DNA of 6,927 nt from Sulfurovum sp. (GTDB lineage Bacteria; Campylobacterota; Campylobacteria; Campylobacterales; Sulfurovaceae), in the NCBI GenBank assembly GCA_030634925.1, contig DAOVZV010000056.1, positions 1 through 6,927 on the forward strand. Direction: 5' to 3'. The notes beneath the pieces are model-generated. The model was not told the origin of the DNA. It saw only the letters and a program-made list of their open reading frames with translations, and searched no databases. The first letter of the stretch is position 1; every line of letters begins with the position of its first letter. The position numbers and the translations under genes are program-made. Of the stretch, positions 1-5,839 are shown in pieces.

Positions 1-909
1 AGAAATATTATGAACCGTCTAGGTGTAGAAGATGGTGAGTATATCGACTCAAAAATAGTTACTCGTTCTGTAGAAAAAGCTCAAAAAAAGGTAGAAAACC
101 AACATTATGAGTCCAGAAAACATATACTAGAGTATGATGATGTAGCCAATCACCAAAGAAAAGCTATATACGCATTTAGAAATCAATTACTAGATTCTGA
201 TTTTGATATAGCAAATAAAATCAAAGAGAACCGTGCAGAATATATAGCATTTTTACTAGGTGAATCAGAGATATTTGCAGGTATGCCTACAGAAGATTTC
301 GATTTGGATAGATTGGTAGCCCATATCAAAGAAGAACTACGCATAGATATAGACAAAGATATGTTTGCAGACAAAGATGTAGATGCTTTATCAGAGTCTA
401 TAGCAGATATAATGGAAAATATCTATGAGACTAAGATGAGCCAAATAGAACCAACCCAAAGAGAAGAGATAGAGAGAATACTATATCTACAAGTCCTAGA
501 CCCTCAATGGAGAGACCATCTATACGAGATGGATGTACTCAAAACTGGTATTGGACTAAGAGGATACAACCAAAAAGACCCTCTAACAGAGTATAAGCAA
601 GATAGCTACAAACTATTCCAAGATTTGGTAATGCGTATCAAGCTAGAAGCTGTCAAAGTACTCCAATTAGTAGAGTTCAATTTTGAATCTCCAGAAGAAG
701 AAGAGAAAGCCATAGAAAATATCAAAGACGAACTAGAGAGTGATATAAGTGAAGCTAGACTTAGCACAGAGATAGCATTAGAGAAGAAAAACAGTCCTAT
801 CACAAATACCAAAAAACCAAAAAGAAATGAGCCTTGTCCTTGTGGGTCAGGCAAAAAATACAAAAGCTGTTGTGGAAAGAGTGGACCCAAAAAAGGACTA
901 CTTGCATAA
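1..909 (+). CDS. secA: Protein translocase ATPase SecA, C-terminal part (5' end outside window)
   Basis: SecA is the cytoplasmic/peripheral-membrane ATPase that pushes unfolded preproteins through SecYEG. The frame is open from base 1, so the gene begins upstream; some 550-600 residues (both nucleotide-binding folds and most of the preprotein-binding region) are missing. The ATG at 10 is an internal Met, not a start. Visible parts, numbered from that Met: the helical scaffold/wing region with YDDVANHQRKAIY (42-54); a two-helix-finger segment, VLDPQWRDHL (162-171) followed by GLRGYNQKDP (182-191), matching E. coli HLRGYAQKDP; a charged linker (~225-270); and the SEC-C zinc motif CPCGSGKKYKSCC (276-288, bases 835-873) with Cys in all four ligand positions, where E. 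coli has Cys-Cys-Cys-His. The gene ends TAA at 907-909, overlapping the next ATG by one base. Family identity is very secure; no frameshift or lost motif is seen. Confidence 0.98.
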   Translation, partial: RNIMNRLGVEDGEYIDSKIVTRSVEKAQKKVENQHYESRKHILEYDDVANHQRKAIYAFRNQLLDSDFDIANKIKENRAEYIAFLLGESEIFAGMPTEDFDLDRLVAHIKEELRIDIDKDMFADKDVDALSESIADIMENIYETKMSQIEPTQREEIERILYLQVLDPQWRDHLYEMDVLKTGIGLRGYNQKDPLTEYKQDSYKLFQDLVMRIKLEAVKVLQLVEFNFESPEEEEKAIENIKDELESDISEARLSTEIALEKKNSPITNTKKPKRNEPCPCGSGKKYKSCCGKSGPKKGLLA

Positions 910-2126
910 TGTCTAAAACCTCTAAACCCAACAAAAAATTTGTTGGGCATATCATCAAGCACTACCTCAAATACGACAAAGAAAATCCATTTATATTTAT
1001 CTCTGCTTCATTGGCATTTTTGGGTATATCTATGGGTGTAATGGTTCTAATGATTGCTATGGGAATTATGAACGGAACTCAAAAAGAGTTTAGCAAAAAG
1101 CTATTTGTAATGAACTATCCACTCACCGTACTCCCACTAGAAGAGGAAGCAGTAAACGATAATCTAATATCCTCTCTCAAACAAAAATTCCCAAAACTAA
1201 AATTTAGTCCATACTACACAACACAAGTAATCACAAGAAATGAAGGTATGGTTCAAGGTTCTCTAGTTTATGGTGTCGATTATCACAAAGAAGCACAGAT
1301 AAATAGTATATTCAAAAGTGCCGTAGGAGATGGAGATAGCAAATTTCGAGCCATCATAGGAGAGGGATTATCTTTTGAGATGAATGCACCCAAAGATGAG
1401 AAAATCACCCTATATTTCTCTGAACAACAAGCCATAGGATTTGGAACTATGCCTCTACAAAAAAGATTTGTAGTAGATGGAGTATTCAAATCAGGTCTCA
1501 AAGCCTATGACAAAGCCATAATATACACCACACTAGAAGCATTTGAGAAACTACTCAAACGCAAAAAAGGAGTATATGATGGACTCCATATATATAGCCA
1601 AAATCCACTAGAAGAGATAGCCAAAATCAAAGAAGAACTGCCTCCTCTAGTAGTAATAGAAGGATGGTGGCAACAAAATGGCAACTTCTTCTCTGCTATG
1701 GAGATGGAGAAAAAGGCTCTATTTTTAGTACTACTACTCATAATCCTAGTAGCATCTCTAAATATCATATCATCTCTACTAATGACCGTGATGAGCAGGA
1801 GAAAAGAGATAGCCCTAATGCGTACACTAGGAGCGACAAAACAAGAGATAAAAGTTATATTTTTTAGACTCGGTATCATCATAGGAAGTGCAGGAATAGT
1901 AGCAGGTACACTATTTGGAGCATTTGGAATATGGATACTAAAAACATTTGACATCATCTCAATGCCAGAAGATGTATATGGCACAACCAAACTACCAGTA
2001 GATTTGACACTAGAAGACTTTGGATTTATCATACTAGGCACAACAATCATCATACTATTCTCAGCCCTATACCCAGCCAAAAAAGCATCACAAACAGACC
2101 CATTGAGTGTTTTGAGGAATGAGTAG
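909..2126 (+). CDS. lolF: LolC/LolE/LolF-family lipoprotein-releasing ABC transporter permease
   Basis: This is an inner-membrane permease (405 aa) of the Lol system, which extracts outer-membrane lipoproteins and hands them to LolA. Topology is the family's: TM1 (~28-52, ending in the typical GIMNG), a large periplasmic MacB-like domain (~55-265), then three TMs (~269-294, 317-345, 370-390). Diagnostic stretches are WWQQNGNFFSAMEMEK (253-268), comparable with LolC/E sequences, the coupling segment SRRKEIALMRTLGAT (296-310), and the ending DPLSVLRNE. An in-frame ATG at 834 lies inside the secA zinc motif and is unlikely. ATG 909 overlaps the secA stop as TAATG, and AAGGA at 893-897 is a plausible ribosome site about 11 nt upstream. 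No LolD ATPase gene is in the window. Campylobacterota are known to use a single permease (named LolF in H. pylori, where it also follows secA); that this copy works as a homodimer is inference, so lolC would be a fair alternative symbol. Confidence 0.9.
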   Translation: MSKTSKPNKKFVGHIIKHYLKYDKENPFIFISASLAFLGISMGVMVLMIAMGIMNGTQKEFSKKLFVMNYPLTVLPLEEEAVNDNLISSLKQKFPKLKFSPYYTTQVITRNEGMVQGSLVYGVDYHKEAQINSIFKSAVGDGDSKFRAIIGEGLSFEMNAPKDEKITLYFSEQQAIGFGTMPLQKRFVVDGVFKSGLKAYDKAIIYTTLEAFEKLLKRKKGVYDGLHIYSQNPLEEIAKIKEELPPLVVIEGWWQQNGNFFSAMEMEKKALFLVLLLIILVASLNIISSLLMTVMSRRKEIALMRTLGATKQEIKVIFFRLGIIIGSAGIVAGTLFGAFGIWILKTFDIISMPEDVYGTTKLPVDLTLEDFGFIILGTTIIILFSALYPAKKASQTDPLSVLRNE

Positions 2127-2145
2127 GATGTATTTATCCTATCTC
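2121..2145. terminator. Hairpin between convergent genes, possible weak bidirectional terminator
   Basis: GAGTAGGAT (2121-2129) can pair with ATCCTA plus CTC (2136-2141, 2143-2145), leaving a 6-nt loop and one bulged T at 2142. The left arm includes the permease stop codon at 2124-2126. It is the only clear hairpin seen in or beside the 28-bp gap between the converging permease and yggS genes. Neither strand has a proper U-run after the stem, so intrinsic termination is uncertain; it may act only as a 3'-end-protecting structure. Confidence 0.35.
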
Positions 2146-2154
2146 AATTAGTAT

Positions 2155-2841
2155 TTACCGAAACAAAGCCGAACCAACTCTAACTAAATTAGAACCACAC
2201 TTAATAGCTAACTCATAGTCTCCACTCATTCCCATTGAGCATATTGTTGCTCCGTCTTTTGATAATTTATCATATATATTATATGTATCTTCAAAACTTT
2301 TTTGAATAATATTATGCTCTTTGCTATTTGCTCCTATGCTCATTACACCTTTTAGATTTATTTGAGGGCAGGTCTCTTTGATTTGTTGGTATATATCAAA
2401 GGCTTCTGTGTTGCTTACTCCTGATTTGGTCTCTTCATTGGCAGAGTTTATCTGTAGTAGGCAGTTTAGTTTGCTATCTTTGGCTTTTAGCTTTTTGTTT
2501 AGCTCTTGGGCTAGTTCTATGCTATCTAGTGAGTGCATTAGTGCAGGTCTCAAATCTATGAGATTGTTTATCTTGTTTTTCTGTAGTGAGCCTATGCTAT
2601 GCCACTCCAAAGGCAAATCTTCTAGTAGTGCTGAACGCTCTTTGAGCTGTTGGATTTGGTTCTCTCCAAATGCTCGTTGTCCTAGTGAATATAGTGTTTT
2701 GATGTTCTCTATATCTGTATATTTGGCTACTGTTACTAGCTTGACTATATGATGTTCACTTACACTTATCCGTGCTTGTTCTATATCCCATATCACTTCA
2801 TCTAAGTTTTTTCTTAGTCTCTCTTTGTCCAATATTTGCAT
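2155..2841 (-). CDS. yggS: YggS/PLPBP-family pyridoxal 5'-phosphate-binding homeostasis protein
   Basis: This is a cytosolic PLP-binding protein of fold type III (alanine-racemase N-terminal-like barrel, no catalytic partner domain); the family buffers PLP and affects amino-acid balance without a known enzymatic reaction. The 228-aa length is normal. The PLP lysine is K40 in KLVTVAK (commonly VSK in relatives). Other family marks are GQRAFGENQIQQL, EWHSIGSLQKNK, the LLQIN...EETKSGV stretch, GVMSIGA, and the phosphate-binding end SMGMSGDYELAI with GSNLVRVGSALF; the protein stops one residue after that F. An upstream in-frame ATG at 2934 would overlap rseP deeply. ATG 2841-2839 is preferred because AGGAGG lies 6 nt upstream and the family's N terminus begins there. 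It starts 2 nt after the rseP stop, so the two are surely co-transcribed. The YggS name is by homology; the symbol is generic. Confidence 0.93.
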   Translation of the reverse strand: MQILDKERLRKNLDEVIWDIEQARISVSEHHIVKLVTVAKYTDIENIKTLYSLGQRAFGENQIQQLKERSALLEDLPLEWHSIGSLQKNKINNLIDLRPALMHSLDSIELAQELNKKLKAKDSKLNCLLQINSANEETKSGVSNTEAFDIYQQIKETCPQINLKGVMSIGANSKEHNIIQKSFEDTYNIYDKLSKDGATICSMGMSGDYELAIKCGSNLVRVGSALFR

Positions 2842-2843
2842 AA

Positions 2844-3899
2844 TTATCCTCCTATAAGTCGATTTATATCGTTGTAAAGTCCCAGCACCATCAGAGACAA
2901 AAGCATAGCCCAACCTATCACAGTCATATACCACATCACACTCTCACTAGGAGTTCTTCCTGTGAACATCTCGTATAGATTGAACATAATATGTCCTCCA
3001 TCCAATGCAGGAATAGGCAATAGATTGAGTACACCTAGATTGACCGAGATGAGAGCTGTAAAGAAAAACAGAGACAATAGTCCTGCACTAGAAGCTTGAG
3101 CTGTGACATCAACTATCGTGATAATGCCTCCTAGTTTATCTGAACTTACTACACCAGTAATAAGCTTTTGGATACTTTCTACTATTAGCATAGATGCTTT
3201 TTTGGTCTCATCCCACGCATAATATAGTCCATCTACAAGTCCGAAATATACAGTAGTTTGTTTGCCTGATGGGCTAATTCCTATTATTCGTCTTGTGATT
3301 TTCTCTCCAAAGATATTTATATCATCTATGACTTTTGGTATCAAAGTGAGAGTGATTAACTCATTTTCTCTCTTGATAACTAGAGTAATATTATCAGAAG
3401 TCTGATTGATACTCTCTCCCACATCTGCCCAGTATGATATATCTTTGCTATTTATCTTGACTATATCATCACCCTTTAATAGACCAGCACTCATCGCAGG
3501 ACTATCTGGTGCTACACTACCAATAGATGACAATAGCTTTGGTACACCCAAATTGGCTATAGCAAAATACAAAATAAAAGCCAACAAGAAATTGGCAAAT
3601 GGACCTGCCAAGAGTATCAATATCTTTTGCCATGGCTTTTTGCTATTGTATGAGTCATCATCATAGCTTATCTTTGTAGGGTCTAAATCATCTTGACCCT
3701 TCATCTTGACATAACCACCTAATGGTATCAGCGATATACTCCATTGTGTTTTGCCTATTACTTTTGAGTATAGTTTTTTACCAAATCCTATACTAAACAC
3801 ATCAACTTGTACTCCAAAAAAACGAGCTACAGCAAAATGCCCCAACTCATGAAAAAAGATAAGTACTGACAAAACCAAAATAGCTACAAAAATTCCCAT
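2844..3899 (-). CDS. rseP: RseP-type site-2 intramembrane zinc metalloprotease (M50), single PDZ
   Basis: This is an inner-membrane protease that cuts substrates within the bilayer after a first site-1 cut. Its 351 aa carry HELGH at 17-21 (two His zinc ligands and catalytic Glu) in TM1, a membrane-entry segment with SIGFG and IPLGGYVKMKG (~35-68), AGPFANFLLAF (98-108) in TM2, one PDZ domain (~118-190), and NLLPIPALDGGH (292-303) holding the third zinc ligand D300 in TM3, followed by a C-terminal TM (~322-341). E. coli RseP (~450 aa) has two tandem PDZ domains; the shorter single-PDZ form here is complete, not broken. The start has AGAGGA at 3905-3910, 5 nt upstream. It is first gene of an rseP-yggS operon, divergent from the diguanylate cyclase. 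The well-studied Campylobacterota pathogens lack sigma-E, so a RseA/sigma-E role is unlikely; cleavage of leftover signal peptides or other regulators is inferred. Confidence 0.96.
   Translation of the reverse strand: MGIFVAILVLSVLIFFHELGHFAVARFFGVQVDVFSIGFGKKLYSKVIGKTQWSISLIPLGGYVKMKGQDDLDPTKISYDDDSYNSKKPWQKILILLAGPFANFLLAFILYFAIANLGVPKLLSSIGSVAPDSPAMSAGLLKGDDIVKINSKDISYWADVGESINQTSDNITLVIKRENELITLTLIPKVIDDINIFGEKITRRIIGISPSGKQTTVYFGLVDGLYYAWDETKKASMLIVESIQKLITGVVSSDKLGGIITIVDVTAQASSAGLLSLFFFTALISVNLGVLNLLPIPALDGGHIMFNLYEMFTGRTPSESVMWYMTVIGWAMLLSLMVLGLYNDINRLIGG
2847..2852 (-). promoter_or_regulatory. Shine-Dalgarno of yggS inside the rseP 3' end
   Basis: On the minus strand the last two rseP codons and stop read GGA GGA TAA. 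The same GGAGGA, preceded by A, is a near-perfect Shine-Dalgarno for the yggS ATG at 2841 (about 5-6 nt spacing). It decides the yggS start and implies translational coupling, because ribosomes finishing rseP end on the yggS ribosome-binding site. Confidence 0.85.
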
Positions 3900-3930
3900 A
3901 ATATTCCTCTTATATAGATAATAATGTCTT

Positions 3931-3939
3931 ATTATATCA
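3931..3939 (-). promoter_or_regulatory. Candidate extended -10 promoter for rseP-yggS
   Basis: The minus strand reads TGATATAAT here, a perfect -10 hexamer (3936-3931) with the TG extension one base upstream. Transcription would begin near 3924, giving a leader of about 25 nt before the rseP ATG. No good -35 hexamer is seen at 17 nt; the upstream DNA is A/T-tract rich, as is usual for sigma-70 promoters in Helicobacter and Campylobacter. Predicted from sequence only. Confidence 0.6.
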
Positions 3940-3987
3940 GATAATTTTAAAATTTTACTTCTAGTATATCTTTGTCATATATAGTTT

Positions 3988-3996
3988 TGGTACAAT
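3988..3996 (+). promoter_or_regulatory. Candidate extended -10 promoter for the diguanylate cyclase gene
   Basis: TGGTACAAT reads as an extended -10: TG, one base, then TACAAT (3991-3996, one mismatch to TATAAT). The start of transcription would be near 4003, with a ~30-nt leader holding AAGGA (4020-4024) 8 nt before the ATG. TTGTCA at 3972-3977 resembles a -35 but its 13-nt spacing is too short, so it is not counted. This promoter and the rseP one are separated by about 50 bp in opposite orientation. Confidence 0.5.
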
Positions 3997-4032
3997 CTTT
4001 ATAAGAGTAATTATAATGGAAGGATTAGATTT

Positions 4033-5772
4033 ATGAGAAGAGTTTTATTGTTACTATTTTTAACACTAGATGTACTTTTTGCTTATAATAATTTGACTAT
4101 ATCAAAGCAAAAGAGTAATCTTTTTGATTTTGAAATTGGTATTTATGAAGATGTCAATAATTCATTGAGTTTTGATGAGATTAGAAGTATAGATAAATTT
4201 GTTCCTCAATCAAATAAAATAAGTAGAGGGTATTCTGTATCAACTTTTTGGCTTAAATTTGATATTAGTAATAATAAGAAAAAAGATATTGATACAGTTA
4301 TATATTTTACTGAAAATCTAGCCCATGAGGTAGATTGTTATATCATCTCTAGTGATGGTAGAGTAGAAAAAAAGAGTCAAGGTGTTGGTTATTATATTGA
4401 TGGAGAGATAAATAGACTGCAAAATCCTCAATTTAACCTAATACTCAAAGAGGGAGAGACAAAACAGATTTATATTCGATTATTTTCTCATTATCCTACT
4501 TTCTCAGCATTTTATATTATGGAAAAAGATGGATTAAATAGCTATATGTTAGATTATAATATGGCTTATTCTCTATATTTTGGAGCAATGATAGCGTTGC
4601 TTTTATATAATTTTTTTATATATATATTTAGTAGGGATATATCGTATCTACTCTATATTATGTTAGTTAGCTCACTTGTATTATGGCAATTAGCTTTTAA
4701 TAGTTTTCCTCCTATGGATAGCTTTTCTTCAACTAATGGTTATTATAGGGCAGGTTCTCCTATCTCTTTTATGATAGTGTTTCTTATATTTTTTAGTAGG
4801 AGTATATTAGATACCAAAAGACTACTTCCTAGAGTTGATAAGTTTATAGTATATATGGGATATACGGCTTTGGTATTTGCTATTTCGGCACTTATATTTC
4901 TATATGAGGCGTATATTTTTATAAATATATTGGCTACATTTGCATTTCCTTTTTTGCTTTATATCGGATTTGTTAGCTATAAGATGGGAAATAAAGTGGC
5001 ACTATTTTATATAGTAGCTCAAAGTGTATTTTTGCCTATGTCCACACTCTTTTCACTTATGAGTGATGGTATGATTGGATATAGTTTTGTCACAAGGCAT
5101 GGTATGGCTATAGGCTCATTTATAGAGATGATACTATTTTCTCTAGCTCTTGCCTATAGGATAAGACTACTCAAAGATGAGAAGATAGAGATAATAAATC
5201 TCTCAAATATAGAGTTGGAAGCAAAGGTACAAGAACGCACAAAAGAACTAGAATTATCTAAGATAAAGCTCATAGAGTTAGCCAATCGTGACCCTATGAC
5301 AAATCTATACAATAGACGATACCTATTTGAAATCAGTAAAGTGGAGATAGAAAAATCCAAAGAGACCAAAGAACCATTGAGTTTGATTATGTTAGATATT
5401 GATAAATTTAAAAATATCAATGATACCTATGGTCACGCAGTAGGAGACAAGGTTATCAAGATATTTGCTGATAGTATGAAGTCTCAAATTAGAGAAGATG
5501 ATATATCGTTTAGAATAGGAGGTGAAGAGTTTGTTATATTATTACCAAATACAGATACCACAGAGGCGTATCAATTGGCAACAAAAATCAGAGAGTATAT
5601 TGAGCTAAAAGAGGTATCAGTAAGTGAAGATAAGAGTTTTAATTTTACTACTAGTGGAGGAGTGGATTGTTTTGGAGTGGATGATGATACTATTCACCAA
5701 TCACTACATAGAGCAGACCTTGCATTATATGATGCAAAAGAGAATGGTAGAAACAAAATAGTTATCTTTTAG
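4033..5772 (+). CDS. Membrane diguanylate cyclase with 7TMR-DISMED2 sensor, 7TM-DISM and GGDEF domain
   Basis: The 579-aa protein should make cyclic di-GMP from two GTP in response to a periplasmic or membrane cue. Domains in order: signal peptide (1-17, MRRVLLLLFL... ending LFA); periplasmic 7TMR-DISM extracellular-2 domain (~25-165, with the typical GYSVSTFWLKFDI at 67-79); seven TM segments (~178-199, 203-222, 242-257, 270-291, 293-313, 321-342, 356-377); a coiled coil (~381-416); and a GGDEF domain (~417-579) opening with DPMTNLYNRR (420-429). Metal-binding D455 is in LDIDKFK, the active site is GGEEF (496-500), and RxxD (R487-D490) lies five residues before it, so the product-inhibition I-site is intact. 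There is no EAL domain. Start choice: AAGGA 8 nt upstream and the signal peptide beginning at this Met. It stands alone, divergent from rseP and followed after 64 bp by ftsK with its own promoter. The ligand is unknown; DISMED2 is thought to resemble carbohydrate-binding folds. Confidence 0.95.
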   Translation: MRRVLLLLFLTLDVLFAYNNLTISKQKSNLFDFEIGIYEDVNNSLSFDEIRSIDKFVPQSNKISRGYSVSTFWLKFDISNNKKKDIDTVIYFTENLAHEVDCYIISSDGRVEKKSQGVGYYIDGEINRLQNPQFNLILKEGETKQIYIRLFSHYPTFSAFYIMEKDGLNSYMLDYNMAYSLYFGAMIALLLYNFFIYIFSRDISYLLYIMLVSSLVLWQLAFNSFPPMDSFSSTNGYYRAGSPISFMIVFLIFFSRSILDTKRLLPRVDKFIVYMGYTALVFAISALIFLYEAYIFINILATFAFPFLLYIGFVSYKMGNKVALFYIVAQSVFLPMSTLFSLMSDGMIGYSFVTRHGMAIGSFIEMILFSLALAYRIRLLKDEKIEIINLSNIELEAKVQERTKELELSKIKLIELANRDPMTNLYNRRYLFEISKVEIEKSKETKEPLSLIMLDIDKFKNINDTYGHAVGDKVIKIFADSMKSQIREDDISFRIGGEEFVILLPNTDTTEAYQLATKIREYIELKEVSVSEDKSFNFTTSGGVDCFGVDDDTIHQSLHRADLALYDAKENGRNKIVIF

Positions 5773-5783
5773 GTAAGGTGTTG

Positions 5784-5802
5784 TTATATTAATTTGATAT
5801 AA
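5784..5802. repeat. Short inverted repeat over the ftsK -10 region
   Basis: TTATAT (5784-5789) and ATATAA (5797-5802) form perfect 6-bp arms around a 7-nt spacer, overlapping the predicted -10 at 5798-5803. Farther out, GGTGT (5777-5781) and ACACC (5818-5822) make a second 5-bp pair. It could be an operator or weak hairpin, but in DNA this AT-rich such arms arise readily by chance. Confidence 0.25.
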
Positions 5803-5803
5803 T
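5795..5803 (+). promoter_or_regulatory. Candidate extended -10 promoter for ftsK
   Basis: TGATATAAT is the same 9-mer found upstream of rseP. Transcription would begin near 5810, giving a leader of about 27 nt. A second TATAAT lies at 5807-5812 and may be an alternative -10. No convincing -35 is seen at standard spacing. With no clear terminator after the cyclase gene, read-through into ftsK is also possible. Confidence 0.55.
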
Positions 5804-5826
5804 ATCTATAATTTATTACACCATTT

Positions 5827-5839
5827 AGGATTAAACTTG
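5827..5839 (+). promoter_or_regulatory. Ribosome-binding site and TTG start codon of ftsK
   Basis: AGGA at 5827-5830 is 6 nt upstream of TTG 5837-5839, which opens the ftsK frame. An in-frame stop (TGA, 5795-5797) lies just upstream and no other start codon lies between. The next candidate, ATG 5858, has only A/T-rich sequence ahead of it and no Shine-Dalgarno, and would cut into the first TM helix. Confidence 0.75.

Noticed and set aside
81..90. Poly-A runs of 6-7 (for example 83-89) as possible phase-variable tracts
   Set aside because: Short A runs are expected in Lys-rich AT-rich genes and sit in essential genes such as secA; no frame is broken by them.
834..908. Longer permease reading starting at ATG 834
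   Set aside because: It would lie inside the SEC-C coding part of secA in another frame and add 25 residues without family resemblance; ATG 909 has the stop-start overlap and the normal N terminus.
1505..2080. 191-codon open frame on the minus strand inside the permease
   Set aside because: Antisense shadow: Ser/Ile-rich, no recognisable domain, fully inside a gene with strong family motifs on the other strand.
2842..2934. Longer yggS reading starting at 2934 on the minus strand
   Set aside because: The extra 31 residues are the shifted frame of the rseP C terminus; ATG 2841 has an ideal Shine-Dalgarno and matches the family start.
4012..4017. TATAAT directly before the cyclase gene
   Set aside because: It ends only 15 nt before the ATG and abuts the ribosome site, so a start there would leave almost no leader; TGGTACAAT at 3988 is better placed.
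4033..5150. More T-rich codon use in the first half of the cyclase gene, suggesting transfer or domain fusion
   Set aside because: Hydrophobic TM segments need T-rich codons (Phe, Leu, Ile), which explains the shift; the GGDEF half resembles its neighbours, and the domain order is a common one.
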